From Anaerolineae bacterium (GTDB lineage: Bacteria; Chloroflexota; Anaerolineae; Anaerolineales; Villigracilaceae), in assembly GCA_018645405.1 (NCBI GenBank), contig JABGOQ010000068.1, forward strand, positions 1-50,302: a DNA stretch of 50,302 bases, read 5' to 3'. Position numbers and translations under genes: made by a program. Positions 16,990 through 25,466 of this stretch are shown in pieces. Position 1 is the stretch's first letter. Each line of letters begins with the position of its first letter. The notes below the pieces were generated by a model that made no database searches, had not been told where the DNA came from, and saw only the letters and a program-made list of their open reading frames with translations.

Positions 16990-18399
16990 ATGTCAGATTT
17001 CAAAACAATGGGACAACAATTCGGTCGCCGTTCATGGGCAGAGCCGTGGAAAATCAAGATGGTCGAACCCATCCATATGATCACCCGTGCTGAGCGCGAA
17101 AAAGCCGCCGCAGATGCTGGCTATAACACCTTCCTGCTTCGCTCAGAAGATGTGTACATTGATCTTCTCACCGATAGCGGAACCAGCGCAATGTCCGACC
17201 GTCAATGGGCTGGCATGATGATGGGAGACGAAGCTTACGCAGGTAGTCGCAACTTCTATCATTTAGAAGAAGCAATTCAAAAATACTATGGCTATAAACA
17301 TATCATCCCCACCCATCAGGGGCGCGGTGCGGAGCATCTCATCAGCCAAGCGATTATCAAAAAAGGCGATTATATCCCCGGCAATATGTATTTCACGACC
17401 ACGCGGCTGCATCAGGAGCTGGCGGGCGGCACCTTTGTTGACGTAATCATCGACCAAGCTCACGACCCGCTCGATCCGCATCTCTTTAAGGGCAACGTGG
17501 ACATTGACAAACTCAAAGCACTTGTCAAAAAAGTCGGCGCGGAAAATATCCCCTATGTGAGCCTCGCCGGAACCGTCAATATGGCAGGCGGACAACCTGT
17601 CAGTATGCAAAACGCTCGTGAATTACGCGCTTATTGTGATTCGCAAGGCATCAACGTGTATCTTGACGCAACCCGCATGTACGAAAATGCTTTCTTCATC
17701 CAAGAAAGAGAAGAAGGCTATGCCGAGAAAACCATCGCCGAAATTTTGCTTGAGTTCTGCTCCTACACCGATGGTGCGTGGATGAGCGCAAAAAAGGATA
17801 ATCTCGTCAATATCGGCGGTTGGCTGGCTGTCAACGATCCCAAAGTTGCCGAGCAAGCCCGCACGATGGTCGTGGTTTATGAAGGTCTGCATACGTATGG
17901 CGGTATGGCTGGGCGCGATATGGAAGCTCTCGCCATCGGCATCGCAGAAGGCGTGCAAGATGACCACGTTGCCTCCCGCGTGCGCCAGGTGCGTTATTTG
18001 GGCAAATTGCTCCTCGATTGGGATATCCCCATCGTGCAGCCTATCGGCGGTCATGCTATTTTTGTGGATGCAAAACGCTTCTACCCCCACATCCCCCAAG
18101 ACCAATTCCCCTCGCAAACTTTGGCGGCGCAACTTTATCTCGATTCTGGTGTCCGCACGATGGAGCGCGGTGTCGTCAGCGCGGGGCGCAACCCCGAAAC
18201 TGGAGAGCATCGTTATCCCGCCCTCGAACTGACCCGCATCACCATTCCCCGCCGCGTCTATACGCAGGCGCACATGGATGTGGTCGCCGAAAGTCTCAAA
18301 GCCGTTTACGATCAGCGCGAGAGCACGAAAGGTCTCAAAATGGTTTATGAGCCTGAATATCTGCGCTTTTTCCAGGCAAGATTTGAGCTGTTGCATTAA
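16990..18399 (+). CDS. tpl: Tyrosine phenol-lyase
   Basis: A PLP-dependent beta-eliminating lyase that splits tyrosine into phenol, pyruvate and ammonia. The PLP lysine is Lys269 in MSAKKD. Residues that separate this enzyme from tryptophanase follow the phenol-lyase pattern: Phe135-Thr136 in MYFTTTR (tryptophanase has Asp), Arg393 in TMERG (tryptophanase has Ile) and Phe460 in LRFFQARF (tryptophanase has His). The 469 residues are slightly longer than the 456 of the Citrobacter enzyme because of an N-terminal extension. AAGGAG precedes the ATG. The upstream Lrp-type gene is the likely regulator. It would let the cell ferment tyrosine. Confidence 0.9.
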   Translation: MSDFKTMGQQFGRRSWAEPWKIKMVEPIHMITRAEREKAAADAGYNTFLLRSEDVYIDLLTDSGTSAMSDRQWAGMMMGDEAYAGSRNFYHLEEAIQKYYGYKHIIPTHQGRGAEHLISQAIIKKGDYIPGNMYFTTTRLHQELAGGTFVDVIIDQAHDPLDPHLFKGNVDIDKLKALVKKVGAENIPYVSLAGTVNMAGGQPVSMQNARELRAYCDSQGINVYLDATRMYENAFFIQEREEGYAEKTIAEILLEFCSYTDGAWMSAKKDNLVNIGGWLAVNDPKVAEQARTMVVVYEGLHTYGGMAGRDMEALAIGIAEGVQDDHVASRVRQVRYLGKLLLDWDIPIVQPIGGHAIFVDAKRFYPHIPQDQFPSQTLAAQLYLDSGVRTMERGVVSAGRNPETGEHRYPALELTRITIPRRVYTQAHMDVVAESLKAVYDQRESTKGLKMVYEPEYLRFFQARFELLH

Positions 18400-18416
18400 T
18401 TAGCTAAAACTACATT

Positions 18417-18488
18417 GCATCCGCTTTTGGATGCGTTGCAGGTCGGATTATTTCACGAGACCCGATGTGCAGCGCATCTTTCAGATGC
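18417..18488. repeat. Cluster of short hairpins after the lyase gene
   Basis: Within the 343-base gap between convergent genes lie two small inverted repeats with a shared GCATC(C/T) word: GCATCC/GGATGC (18417-18434) and GCATCT/AGATGC (18474-18488). Neither has a following T-run. The rest of the gap holds the two stronger hairpins listed next and nothing else I can read. Confidence 0.45.
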
Positions 18489-18535
18489 AATATCATGCCC
18501 TTTGGGTACGCACATCTCTCTTCTCGACAGAAAAA

Positions 18536-18564
18536 TCCCTAAAGGTTCCAAAAACCTTTAGGGG
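18536..18564 (-). terminator. Hairpin, likely minus-strand terminator
   Basis: CCCTAAAGGTT and AACCTTTAGGG pair perfectly around a short A-rich loop. On the minus strand the stem is followed by ATTTTTC, so it is a possible second terminator for the ABC operon ending at 18743; on the plus strand the T-run is poorer. Confidence 0.6.
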
Positions 18565-18667
18565 CTTCTCTTTTAAGGGGGATGTAAAACCGCAACGCGC
18601 GTGACCTTTGGCTTGATACCGTTAAGTCAACATTGTCTAGCAAAAATAGTGTTTCCCCAAAACAAAA

Positions 18668-18700
18668 AGACCTGACAGGTTTTGAAAACCTGTCAGGTCT
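18668..18700 (-). terminator. Palindromic repeat family D, copy 1, acting as a terminator
   Basis: AGACCTGACAGGTTTT and its exact complement form a 16-base stem with a one-base centre. On the minus strand it is followed by TTTTGTTTT, 43 bases after the last gene of the ABC operon. The same GACCTGACAGGT palindrome recurs at 26978-27008 and, inside a coding region, at 33105-33137. Confidence 0.8.
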
Positions 18701-18742
18701 TTACCAGACTGATTACTGATTTACCGAAAACTGAACACTGTC

Positions 18743-19972
18743 CTACTCGTATCGCAACGCCTCGACTGGCACCAAATTTGCGGCACGGTTGGCGGGGTAG
18801 ATGCCGAAGAAGAGTCCGACTGCGGCGGAGAAAAGAGTGGCGAGAAGGACTGCGTCTAAGCCAACGACAGGTTCAAAGGGTGTGCCGGAGTTTGTGGCCA
18901 CAATCCCGACCACGAAGCCGATGCCCCACCCCAAGGCGATGCCTATTAATCCGCCAACCAAACTGAGCAGAGATGACTCGATGAGAAATTGAGTGAGAAT
19001 ATCGCGTTTGCGCGCTCCTAATGCTTTACGCAAGCCGATCTCACGAGTCCTTTCGGTGACGGAGACGAGCATGATGTTCATGATGCCGATCCCGCCCACG
19101 AGCAGGGAGATGGCGGCAATCCCACCGATGAAAACCGTCAAAATGCCGGTAATCGAGGAGGCGGTGTCCACCATATCCTGTTGAGAAAAAACGGTGAAAT
19201 CATTTTCGCCAACCGCCGTACGATGCCGCTGAGAGATGATTTGAGAAATCTCTTCTTCGGCTGAAATCACAGAATCTGCGTCTGTGGCTTGGACAAAAAT
19301 AATATCCACTTTATCGGCAGGGCTACGGCGAAGAATACGCGCTTGGGCGGTGCTAAAGGGAATCAGGATTTCATTATCCTGACTGCCCATCATGCCCCCA
19401 CCACGCTCTTCGAGAACGCCAATAACACGAAAAGGCTGTCCTTCTACACGGATAATCTCTCCGGTAAGACCTTCTCGGCGATCAAAGAGCTTATCGGCAA
19501 CTTCAACGCCGAGCAAAACGACAGAGGCACGACCTAAAATATGCTCTTCTGTAATTTCTTCTCCTTCATCGATCTTATAGTTTCGTGCAGGAAAGTATGC
19601 AGGTGTCACACCTGTTAAGGTAACAGTACTCGCCTCACCACTAAAAGAGACTTCGGCATTTCCCTGAATAACAGGGGCCACCGCTTCAATGGATGGAGCG
19701 GCAAATTCATCTGCCAATGCCTCCGCATCCCCAATGGTGAGGGGCTCTGGATTGCGAATAGATTCATCTTCGCCACCACGAAAAACAAATAAGAGATTGG
19801 TGCCAATCCCACTCAACGAGCCAAGAATTGTATCTTGTGCACCAGCACCAAGAGCTAACATGGCGATAACCGCTGCAACGCCGATAACAATCCCTAAAAT
19901 TGTTAAACTAGAGCGTACTTTATTGCCGTTCAAGCTTTCAAGTGCTTCAATTACTGGTTGCCAGATATTCAT
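18743..19972 (-). CDS. MacB-like ABC transporter permease
   Basis: A 409-residue membrane protein: one N-terminal membrane helix (residues 20-45, in SSLTILGIVIGVAAVIAML), a large outside MacB core domain, and three C-terminal helices of the FtsX fold starting at about residue 270, with the conserved GGIGIMNIMLVSVTERTREIGLRKALGA. MacB-type transporters drive export by mechanotransmission, moving peptides, toxins or lipoproteins from the outer face of the membrane. The ATG overlaps the stop of the upstream ATPase gene as ATGA. The substrate is unknown. Confidence 0.93.
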   Translation of the reverse strand: MNIWQPVIEALESLNGNKVRSSLTILGIVIGVAAVIAMLALGAGAQDTILGSLSGIGTNLLFVFRGGEDESIRNPEPLTIGDAEALADEFAAPSIEAVAPVIQGNAEVSFSGEASTVTLTGVTPAYFPARNYKIDEGEEITEEHILGRASVVLLGVEVADKLFDRREGLTGEIIRVEGQPFRVIGVLEERGGGMMGSQDNEILIPFSTAQARILRRSPADKVDIIFVQATDADSVISAEEEISQIISQRHRTAVGENDFTVFSQQDMVDTASSITGILTVFIGGIAAISLLVGGIGIMNIMLVSVTERTREIGLRKALGARKRDILTQFLIESSLLSLVGGLIGIALGWGIGFVVGIVATNSGTPFEPVVGLDAVLLATLFSAAVGLFFGIYPANRAANLVPVEALRYE

Positions 19973-20655
19973 TCTGTTTTCTCCTCGCGAACACGCCCAT
20001 CGTGCAAGCGGATAACACGCTCAGTTTGTGCGGCAATTTTGGGATCATGCGTAATGATAATGAGCGTTGTGCCGCTTTTCTTATTTAGGTTGAGGAGCAA
20101 ATCCATAATTTCTTGCCCAACTTTTGAATCGAGATTACCCGTTGGCTCGTCTGCCATCACAATAGATGGATCATTTACCAATGCGCGCGCAATGGCTACA
20201 CGCTGTTGCTGACCACCAGAGAGCTCTGTGGGGCGATGCTTGATGCGGTCGCCAAGCCCAACCGCTTCGAGGGCAAGGCGTGCTTTTTCTTTGCGCCCTT
20301 CTGTTGTGCTGGAATAGCGAAGCGGAAGCTCAACGTTCGACAATGCTGAGGAGCGTGGAAGCAAGTTGAAACTCTGAAAAACAAAGCCCACTTTGCGATT
20401 CCGAATATCGGCCAGCTGATCATCGTTCAAATCGGCAACCACTTCGTCATCCAAAATATATTCGCCACTGGTGGGCAAATCGAGACATCCCAGCGTATTC
20501 ATCAAAGTAGATTTACCCGAGCCAGATGCGCCCATAATAGCGACCACTTCGCCGCGCTTAATCTCCAGAGAGACTCCCCGCAGAGCATGGACTTCCATTT
20601 CGCCCATTTTATACACTTTCTTCAAATCACGTGCAGTAATAACAATATCTTCCAT
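19969..20655 (-). CDS. ABC transporter ATPase, MacB/LolD type
   Basis: The 228-residue nucleotide-binding protein has Walker A GASGSGKST, Q-loop VGFVFQSFNLLP, signature LSGGQQQRVAIARAL, Walker B IVMADEPTGNLD and the switch His in IIITHDPKIA. It belongs to the LolD/MacB ATPase branch and pairs with the permease that follows with a four-base overlap. GGAGG lies ten bases before the ATG, inside the end of the adaptor gene. Confidence 0.95.
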   Translation of the reverse strand: MEDIVITARDLKKVYKMGEMEVHALRGVSLEIKRGEVVAIMGASGSGKSTLMNTLGCLDLPTSGEYILDDEVVADLNDDQLADIRNRKVGFVFQSFNLLPRSSALSNVELPLRYSSTTEGRKEKARLALEAVGLGDRIKHRPTELSGGQQQRVAIARALVNDPSIVMADEPTGNLDSKVGQEIMDLLLNLNKKSGTTLIIITHDPKIAAQTERVIRLHDGRVREEKTE

Positions 20656-21936
20656 CTAATTACCTCCTGGGCGACCACCGGGAGGTCCATCACCAAAGCT
20701 GGCTTCACTTGGCGGGTTAAGAATAACTTGCGCTCCTTCTTCGATATTGTCAGAAACAAGGACGCTCATGCCATCAGCTGATGCGCCCAAACGAACTTCT
20801 ACCATCTCAGGGAAGTCGTCTTTGAGCAAGTAAATTGCTCTATCACCATCTACCAAACGAACGGCTTTATTCGGGATCAGAAGCACATTTTCAATTTCTT
20901 TGACAACGATATTGACAGCAGCGGTCATACCTGGGCGGACGAGGTCATCGGCATCACTTAATTCAACGGTCACGGTGAAATTGATCACGCCTTGAACATC
21001 TTTACCGATGCGCCCAACTTCAATCACTTTGCCCTGATATTCTTTATCTAAAATTGCATCAAAAGAAAGGGATACTAATTGCCCAAGCTCAACGCTATTG
21101 ATGTCAATTTCAGATAGTTCAACATCAACGAGGAGCTTACTAAAATCATCCACTCGAAAAGCCAAAGTTCCAGCGGAAACTTGATCCCCGCCCATGATAT
21201 CAACTTGCGTAACTGTCCCCTCGAAAGGAGCAGAGAGACTTGCGAGATTCAATGTCGCTTGCGCTGCATCGACGCGGGCTTGGGCGGCGTTCACATCTGC
21301 TTCATTCACCCCATCGGCTACGCGTTCCCACGCACGCAAAGCATCATCATATTGCGCCTGTTTTAAAGCGAGGTCTTGTTCAGCTTCTTCTTTTGTTTCA
21401 TCATCTGCTTCATCAACACTAACGGTCTTTAACGTTGGCACCCTGCTGCCATTGATTACCGTGTATACGATCTTTTCGTATTTATAAGGCTCATCCAGAG
21501 AATCGCGATAGTTTTGTGCCGTTTCAAGGACTTCGTCAGCTTTACGCAAATCCACGCGAGCCTGTGCTTCTGCTGTACCCGATTGGAGCAAGTCAGTTAA
21601 TGCTTTCTCTGCACTGACAATATCTGCCTGCGCCAAGATAATGCTCTGCGACAAAGATGTGCTCTCTAAAGAAGCAAGGGTAAGATCCTCACTCACTCTA
21701 TCGCCAACACTCACATTGACAACTTCTACGGTTCCAGTTGTTTGCCAGCTTAATAATGCGTTCTGATTGGAGCGCACAGTTCCTGTTGCGCCAACAGTTG
21801 CGGTCAGATTGCCACGCTCAATTTTCTCAGTCCGATATTCGCTTCCAACTTTATTATTTGCGTTATTTCTTACCACAAAAAATGCGCCTGCAGCAATAAC
21901 GATTACCACGGCTATAATAATTAAAGTTCTTTTCAT
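20656..21936 (-). CDS. MacA/HlyD-like membrane-fusion protein
   Basis: A 426-residue periplasmic-adaptor-type protein with an N-terminal membrane helix, a lipoyl/barrel-sandwich half (IERGNLTATVGATGTV), a long coiled-coil hairpin (about residues 95-235, rich in Ala, Glu and Lys), the second lipoyl half (LSAPFEGTVTQVDIMGGDQV), a beta-barrel and a Gly/Pro-rich tail (GGPPGGRPGG type). It would carry substrates with the ATPase and permease encoded next. ATG 21936 has GGAGG eight bases before and is better than an in-frame start at 21996. In a monoderm the adaptor may act without a TolC partner. Confidence 0.92.
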   Translation of the reverse strand: MKRTLIIIAVVIVIAAGAFFVVRNNANNKVGSEYRTEKIERGNLTATVGATGTVRSNQNALLSWQTTGTVEVVNVSVGDRVSEDLTLASLESTSLSQSIILAQADIVSAEKALTDLLQSGTAEAQARVDLRKADEVLETAQNYRDSLDEPYKYEKIVYTVINGSRVPTLKTVSVDEADDETKEEAEQDLALKQAQYDDALRAWERVADGVNEADVNAAQARVDAAQATLNLASLSAPFEGTVTQVDIMGGDQVSAGTLAFRVDDFSKLLVDVELSEIDINSVELGQLVSLSFDAILDKEYQGKVIEVGRIGKDVQGVINFTVTVELSDADDLVRPGMTAAVNIVVKEIENVLLIPNKAVRLVDGDRAIYLLKDDFPEMVEVRLGASADGMSVLVSDNIEEGAQVILNPPSEASFGDGPPGGRPGGN

Positions 21937-22318
21937 TCTTGATGCCTCCATCATGATGCAGAGGTGAAATTCACCTCCAAATTCGCCATTTAACACCTTC
22001 TCAGTTTCTCACGAACTCGTGAAGAAAAGATGAATATTTTATGAAAACTTAGTTTTCCATTTTCACGAGCTGTATTATAAAGGGAATCTCAAGCTTCGGT
22101 GTATAAACCTTATTAACGTAATTAACAAAAATACAAGGTGCCTCGTCGAAGGTTTACGTTTCAGTAATAGATAAGGTTGCAAATATAAGAACCCTTGCTT
22201 CATTTATTTTTGAATATGACCATTGTCGCCCGATTTGGTGACATAAAAACCTGTGTGCATCTATCAAGATTAGGTATCATCATTCTGTAATTTTTAGAAG
22301 ATCCCGCCGGAGGTAAGT
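21937..22318. promoter_or_regulatory. Divergent intergenic region between the export operon and the GltD-like gene
   Basis: On the minus strand TATAAT at 22079-22074 is a candidate -10 for the export operon, with a leader of about 130 bases; its -35 is unclear. The plus-strand side (22100-22300) is AT-rich, with no box I would defend. CCGGAGGT at 22309-22316 is a good Shine-Dalgarno for the gene at 22319. I see no small gene or RNA here. Confidence 0.45.
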
Positions 22319-23755
22319 ATGCAAGCTGTTCCAAGCGAAAACTTGGCTATAGACCGCAAAAAACGTGCTAAAGAGCCTTTTCTTGAATTAGATTTACGAC
22401 CTGCTGAGGAGCGGGTTTGTGATTTTCATGAAGTAGTTATTGGTTTTACTCCTGAACAGGCAAAAATAGAAGCTGCTCGTTGTATCCATTGCCCTGATCC
22501 CGCGCCCTGTATGCTCGGTTGCCCAACGCATAACGATATTCCATCTGCGATGTGGCTGATTGAACAAGGCAAATTTTCAGAAGCGGCAAAAATTTATCAC
22601 AAAACCAGTTCACTTCCTGAAGTTTGCGGGCGTGTTTGCCCTCACGAACAACTCTGCGAAGGTGCCTGCGTTCTGAATAAAAATGGTGAGCCAGTCATCA
22701 CTGGTCAACTCGAAGTATTTGCCCTTGAGCAAGAACGTGCCAAAGAGCCCTATGTCCCAAAAATTGCTCCTTCTACAGGCAAGAAAGTTGCTATTGTAGG
22801 CGCAGGGCCAGCTGGACTTGGGTGTGGTGATGAGCTACTCAAGCTAGGACACGAAGTCACCTTCTATGACTCCAAACCTGCCCCTGGTGGTTTGCTTGTT
22901 TACGGTATTCCCAATTTTAAAATCTCAAAAGATGTTTTCTTTGAGCGCTGGAACGACATGGTGAAACTCGGCGCAAAATTTGTTGGCAACACTTATATTG
23001 GGCGAGACAAAAGCATTGACGATATCCTTACTGAAGGTTTTGACGCAATGTTCGTTGGCGTTGGCTCCGGGATTGATGCGCCAATGAATATTGACGGTGA
23101 AGATTTACCCGGCGTTTACGAAGCGACAGATTTTCTCATTCGCGGAAATGTAAGTGGCGATAACCTTCCCAAGGATAAAGAGCCGCTCCCCGACCTTGGC
23201 AATGACGTGGTCGTCATTGGTGGTGGTGATACCGCATCCGATTGTTTGCGCACTTCCGTTCGCCGTGGAATCGACAACGTGACCTGTCTCTACAGGCGCA
23301 CCGAAGCCGAGATGCCAGGCAGTGCAAAAGATCGTAAACTCGCCACGCAAGAAGGCGCAAAATACCGCTTCCTGACCCAACCTGTAAAATTCATTGCTGG
23401 CAAAGATGGGAATTTAGCAGCCGTCGAGTGCATCGAAATGAAGCTCGGCGAGCCCGATGATAGCGGACGCCGCCGTCCAGTAGCTGTTGAGGGAACAAAT
23501 TTCAGCGTCCCCGCAACAACTGCGGTAAAGGCTCTTGGCTATTGGCCCGACGAAATTATCGGCAAGACAACGCCCGATTACGATGTAGATAAGTGGGGGC
23601 TTACCATCGTCAAAGATTCAGAAACGGGTCAAACTTCGCGCGAAAATATTTTCGCCGGTGGTGATGGCGTCACAGGACCCGATCTCGTCGTTACTGCAAT
23701 GGTCGCTGGTAGAAAATCAGCAATAGCTATTGACGAGTATTTGAAGAGTAAATAG
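22319..23755 (+). CDS. GltD-like NADPH-dependent flavoprotein (glutamate synthase small-subunit type)
   Basis: A 478-residue protein with an N-terminal Fer4_20 domain holding two sets of four cysteines for [4Fe-4S] clusters (AARCIHC, PCMLGCP, then EVCGRVCP and LCEGAC), an FAD site VAIVGAGPAGLGCGDELLKLG (about residue 158) and an NADPH site VVVIGGGDTASDCLRT. Such subunits pass electrons from NADPH to GltB or to other partners. No gltB lies within the window, so it may serve glutamate synthase encoded elsewhere or another oxidoreductase. A strong Shine-Dalgarno precedes the ATG, and a terminator follows. Confidence 0.9.
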   Translation: MQAVPSENLAIDRKKRAKEPFLELDLRPAEERVCDFHEVVIGFTPEQAKIEAARCIHCPDPAPCMLGCPTHNDIPSAMWLIEQGKFSEAAKIYHKTSSLPEVCGRVCPHEQLCEGACVLNKNGEPVITGQLEVFALEQERAKEPYVPKIAPSTGKKVAIVGAGPAGLGCGDELLKLGHEVTFYDSKPAPGGLLVYGIPNFKISKDVFFERWNDMVKLGAKFVGNTYIGRDKSIDDILTEGFDAMFVGVGSGIDAPMNIDGEDLPGVYEATDFLIRGNVSGDNLPKDKEPLPDLGNDVVVIGGGDTASDCLRTSVRRGIDNVTCLYRRTEAEMPGSAKDRKLATQEGAKYRFLTQPVKFIAGKDGNLAAVECIEMKLGEPDDSGRRRPVAVEGTNFSVPATTAVKALGYWPDEIIGKTTPDYDVDKWGLTIVKDSETGQTSRENIFAGGDGVTGPDLVVTAMVAGRKSAIAIDEYLKSK

Positions 23756-23772
23756 ATATATCCATAATCGTG

Positions 23773-23810
23773 AAACGGGTCGATGTCAACTACATCGACC
23801 CGTTTTTTTT
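23773..23810 (+). terminator. Strong rho-independent terminator
   Basis: AAACGGGTCGATGT and ACATCGACCCGTTT make a perfect 14-base stem with a five-base loop, followed by eight T residues. It ends the GltD-like transcript 18 bases after the stop, and lies immediately before the next ATG at 23815, so the next gene needs either read-through or its own promoter. Confidence 0.93.
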
Positions 23811-23814
23811 GACA

Positions 23815-24336
23815 ATGAACAAAACTAAATTCACGCGGCGATACTATCGTCATCCAAAAACATTTTTCACAGACATCCGTCATATTTTCGGCCAAAGGAA
23901 ATTCATCCGCCATACCATGCGTGAGTTGATTTCTTTTGAGTTTCGCGAGCGACTAATGATGGTCGTCACCGAAGTAAACGGTTGTCGATATTGCCGAGAT
24001 TTTCATCTCAAAGAGTCGCTCAAGAGCGGCGTTTCTGAAGCCGAGTTGGCAGAATTGCTCGAAGGACGCATCCCCAAAGATACGCCACCCGATGAATATC
24101 AGGCACTCGCCTACGCACAACATTGGGCAGAAAGTAATACCCATCCTGACCCTGAAATCAGAGAAAATCTTTTCAAAACTTATGGGCAAGAGAAAGCAGA
24201 AGCCATCGAGCTTGTATTGCACATGATTCGCATGGGCAATTTAGCGGGTAATTCCTTCGACTATATCATCTACAAACTCAGTTTTGGGAGGCATGGGCTA
24301 GTTGAAAACGAAGAGCGTTTCTCTATAATGGGGTAA
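23815..24336 (+). CDS. AhpD/carboxymuconolactone decarboxylase-like protein
   Basis: A 173-residue helical protein with the AhpD core EVNGCRYCRDFH: Cys57, Cys60 and His64 match the CxxC-x3-H redox site used in alkylhydroperoxidase relay proteins. Members act as peroxidases or thiol reductants; the substrate here is unknown. The ATG at 23815 is chosen because an in-frame GTG at 23770 would run through the terminator stem of the previous gene. No Shine-Dalgarno is seen in the short gap. A TATAAT at 24324-24329, at its very end, probably starts the next gene. Confidence 0.85.
   Translation: MNKTKFTRRYYRHPKTFFTDIRHIFGQRKFIRHTMRELISFEFRERLMMVVTEVNGCRYCRDFHLKESLKSGVSEAELAELLEGRIPKDTPPDEYQALAYAQHWAESNTHPDPEIRENLFKTYGQEKAEAIELVLHMIRMGNLAGNSFDYIIYKLSFGRHGLVENEERFSIMG
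24324..24329 (+). promoter_or_regulatory. -10 box for the lipoprotein gene at 24362
   Basis: TATAAT inside the last codons of the AhpD-like gene, 32 bases before the next ATG. Start of transcription would be near 24336, leaving a 25-base leader with AAGGATT as ribosome site. Confidence 0.5.
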
Positions 24337-24361
24337 ATTTACCGAAGAAAAAGGATTCGAC

Positions 24362-25447
24362 ATGAAAATCAAATTTCTCGCTCTTTTGGCACTACTTCTT
24401 CTTGTTCTTGCATGCTCCTTGCCTGGGATGACGACATCTGCGCCGCCAGATGCCAGCGCAACTCAACTTCGTGAACTTGAGATACAAGTCGCTCTCGCTG
24501 GGACACAAACCGCGCTCGCACTTGCTCAACCCCAACCCAACGCGACTCTCATCCCAGAGCAGGCTACCGCCATACCACCATCCACCCCGACGATTGTGCA
24601 TTTAACAACACCCGGTGAACCCCCAGCATTTTACGAAAGTTGGGTCACAGACCGAGATTCGTCTAGCACTGCACCGCAACGTGCCGCGAATGGAGGGGAG
24701 AATTTCGACCAAAATCTCTACGAACGCCCCTTCAATGCCACCGCAATGGATATTTACTACCCCGACCTTGATATCGTCTACGCACGCCTTGACCGTGGCG
24801 GGGGATGGGTCTATGTAGAAATCGAAACATCTAATGTTCGTCAAAGCGGCGGGATGCTGGGAAATTACGGTGTTGAATTTGACTTAGACGTAGACGGGCG
24901 TGGCGATTGGCTGATTCTCGCATCGCAACCCAAAGCGACCTGGTCTACAGAAGGCGTGCGCGTTTGGCAGGACACAAATAATGATGTCGGGAACGATTTT
25001 CCTGTTAGCTCCGACCCACCCCAAAAGGGGAACGGATACGATCAGCTCTTCTTCGATCAGGGAAATAACCCAGATGCAGATATTGCTTGGGCGCGGGTAT
25101 CCCCATCCAATCCAAACTATATCCAAATAGCCTTTAAACATTCGTTGATTGCAAATGATAACGCCTTCATGTGGGGTGCGTGGACAGATCAGGGCGTTTT
25201 CAAACCTGCCTTCTACGATTATAATGATCACTTCACCCACGCCGAGGCGGGCTCGCCTTTGCCGGGATTGACAAATTACTATCCGCTCAAAGCTCTTTTT
25301 GAAGTAGATAATACATGCAGAATGTCTGTTGGTTTTGCGCTCACAGGAGAAGAACCAGGAAGCTGCCCCGTTTTTGTACCTACTCCAGTGCCGCCTACAC
25401 ATGAACCGCCAACACCCGAACCTACGCCTACTATAGGACTATACTAA
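24362..25447 (+). CDS. Lipoprotein, unknown function
   Basis: A 361-residue lipoprotein: signal with lipobox VLAC (Cys18), an Ala/Gln/Thr/Pro-rich linker to about residue 85, a compact domain of about 240 residues rich in Trp, Asp and Gly, and a Pro/Thr-rich tail (PTPVPPTHEPPTPEPTPT). The middle part contains GVEFDLDVDGRGDWLI and other Asp/Asn/Gly-rich loops, which would suit calcium or carbohydrate binding in a beta-sandwich, but I cannot assign a family. Such Thr/Pro linkers recur in the other lipoproteins of this window. AAGGATT lies before the ATG. Confidence 0.82.
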   Translation: MKIKFLALLALLLLVLACSLPGMTTSAPPDASATQLRELEIQVALAGTQTALALAQPQPNATLIPEQATAIPPSTPTIVHLTTPGEPPAFYESWVTDRDSSSTAPQRAANGGENFDQNLYERPFNATAMDIYYPDLDIVYARLDRGGGWVYVEIETSNVRQSGGMLGNYGVEFDLDVDGRGDWLILASQPKATWSTEGVRVWQDTNNDVGNDFPVSSDPPQKGNGYDQLFFDQGNNPDADIAWARVSPSNPNYIQIAFKHSLIANDNAFMWGAWTDQGVFKPAFYDYNDHFTHAEAGSPLPGLTNYYPLKALFEVDNTCRMSVGFALTGEEPGSCPVFVPTPVPPTHEPPTPEPTPTIGLY

Positions 25448-25466
25448 TTTTCAGGAGAAAATTTTA

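Noticed and set aside
17623-18396. A 257-codon minus-strand frame opposite the tyrosine phenol-lyase gene
   Set aside because: It is a long shadow frame of a well-conserved PLP enzyme and lacks any recognisable domain.
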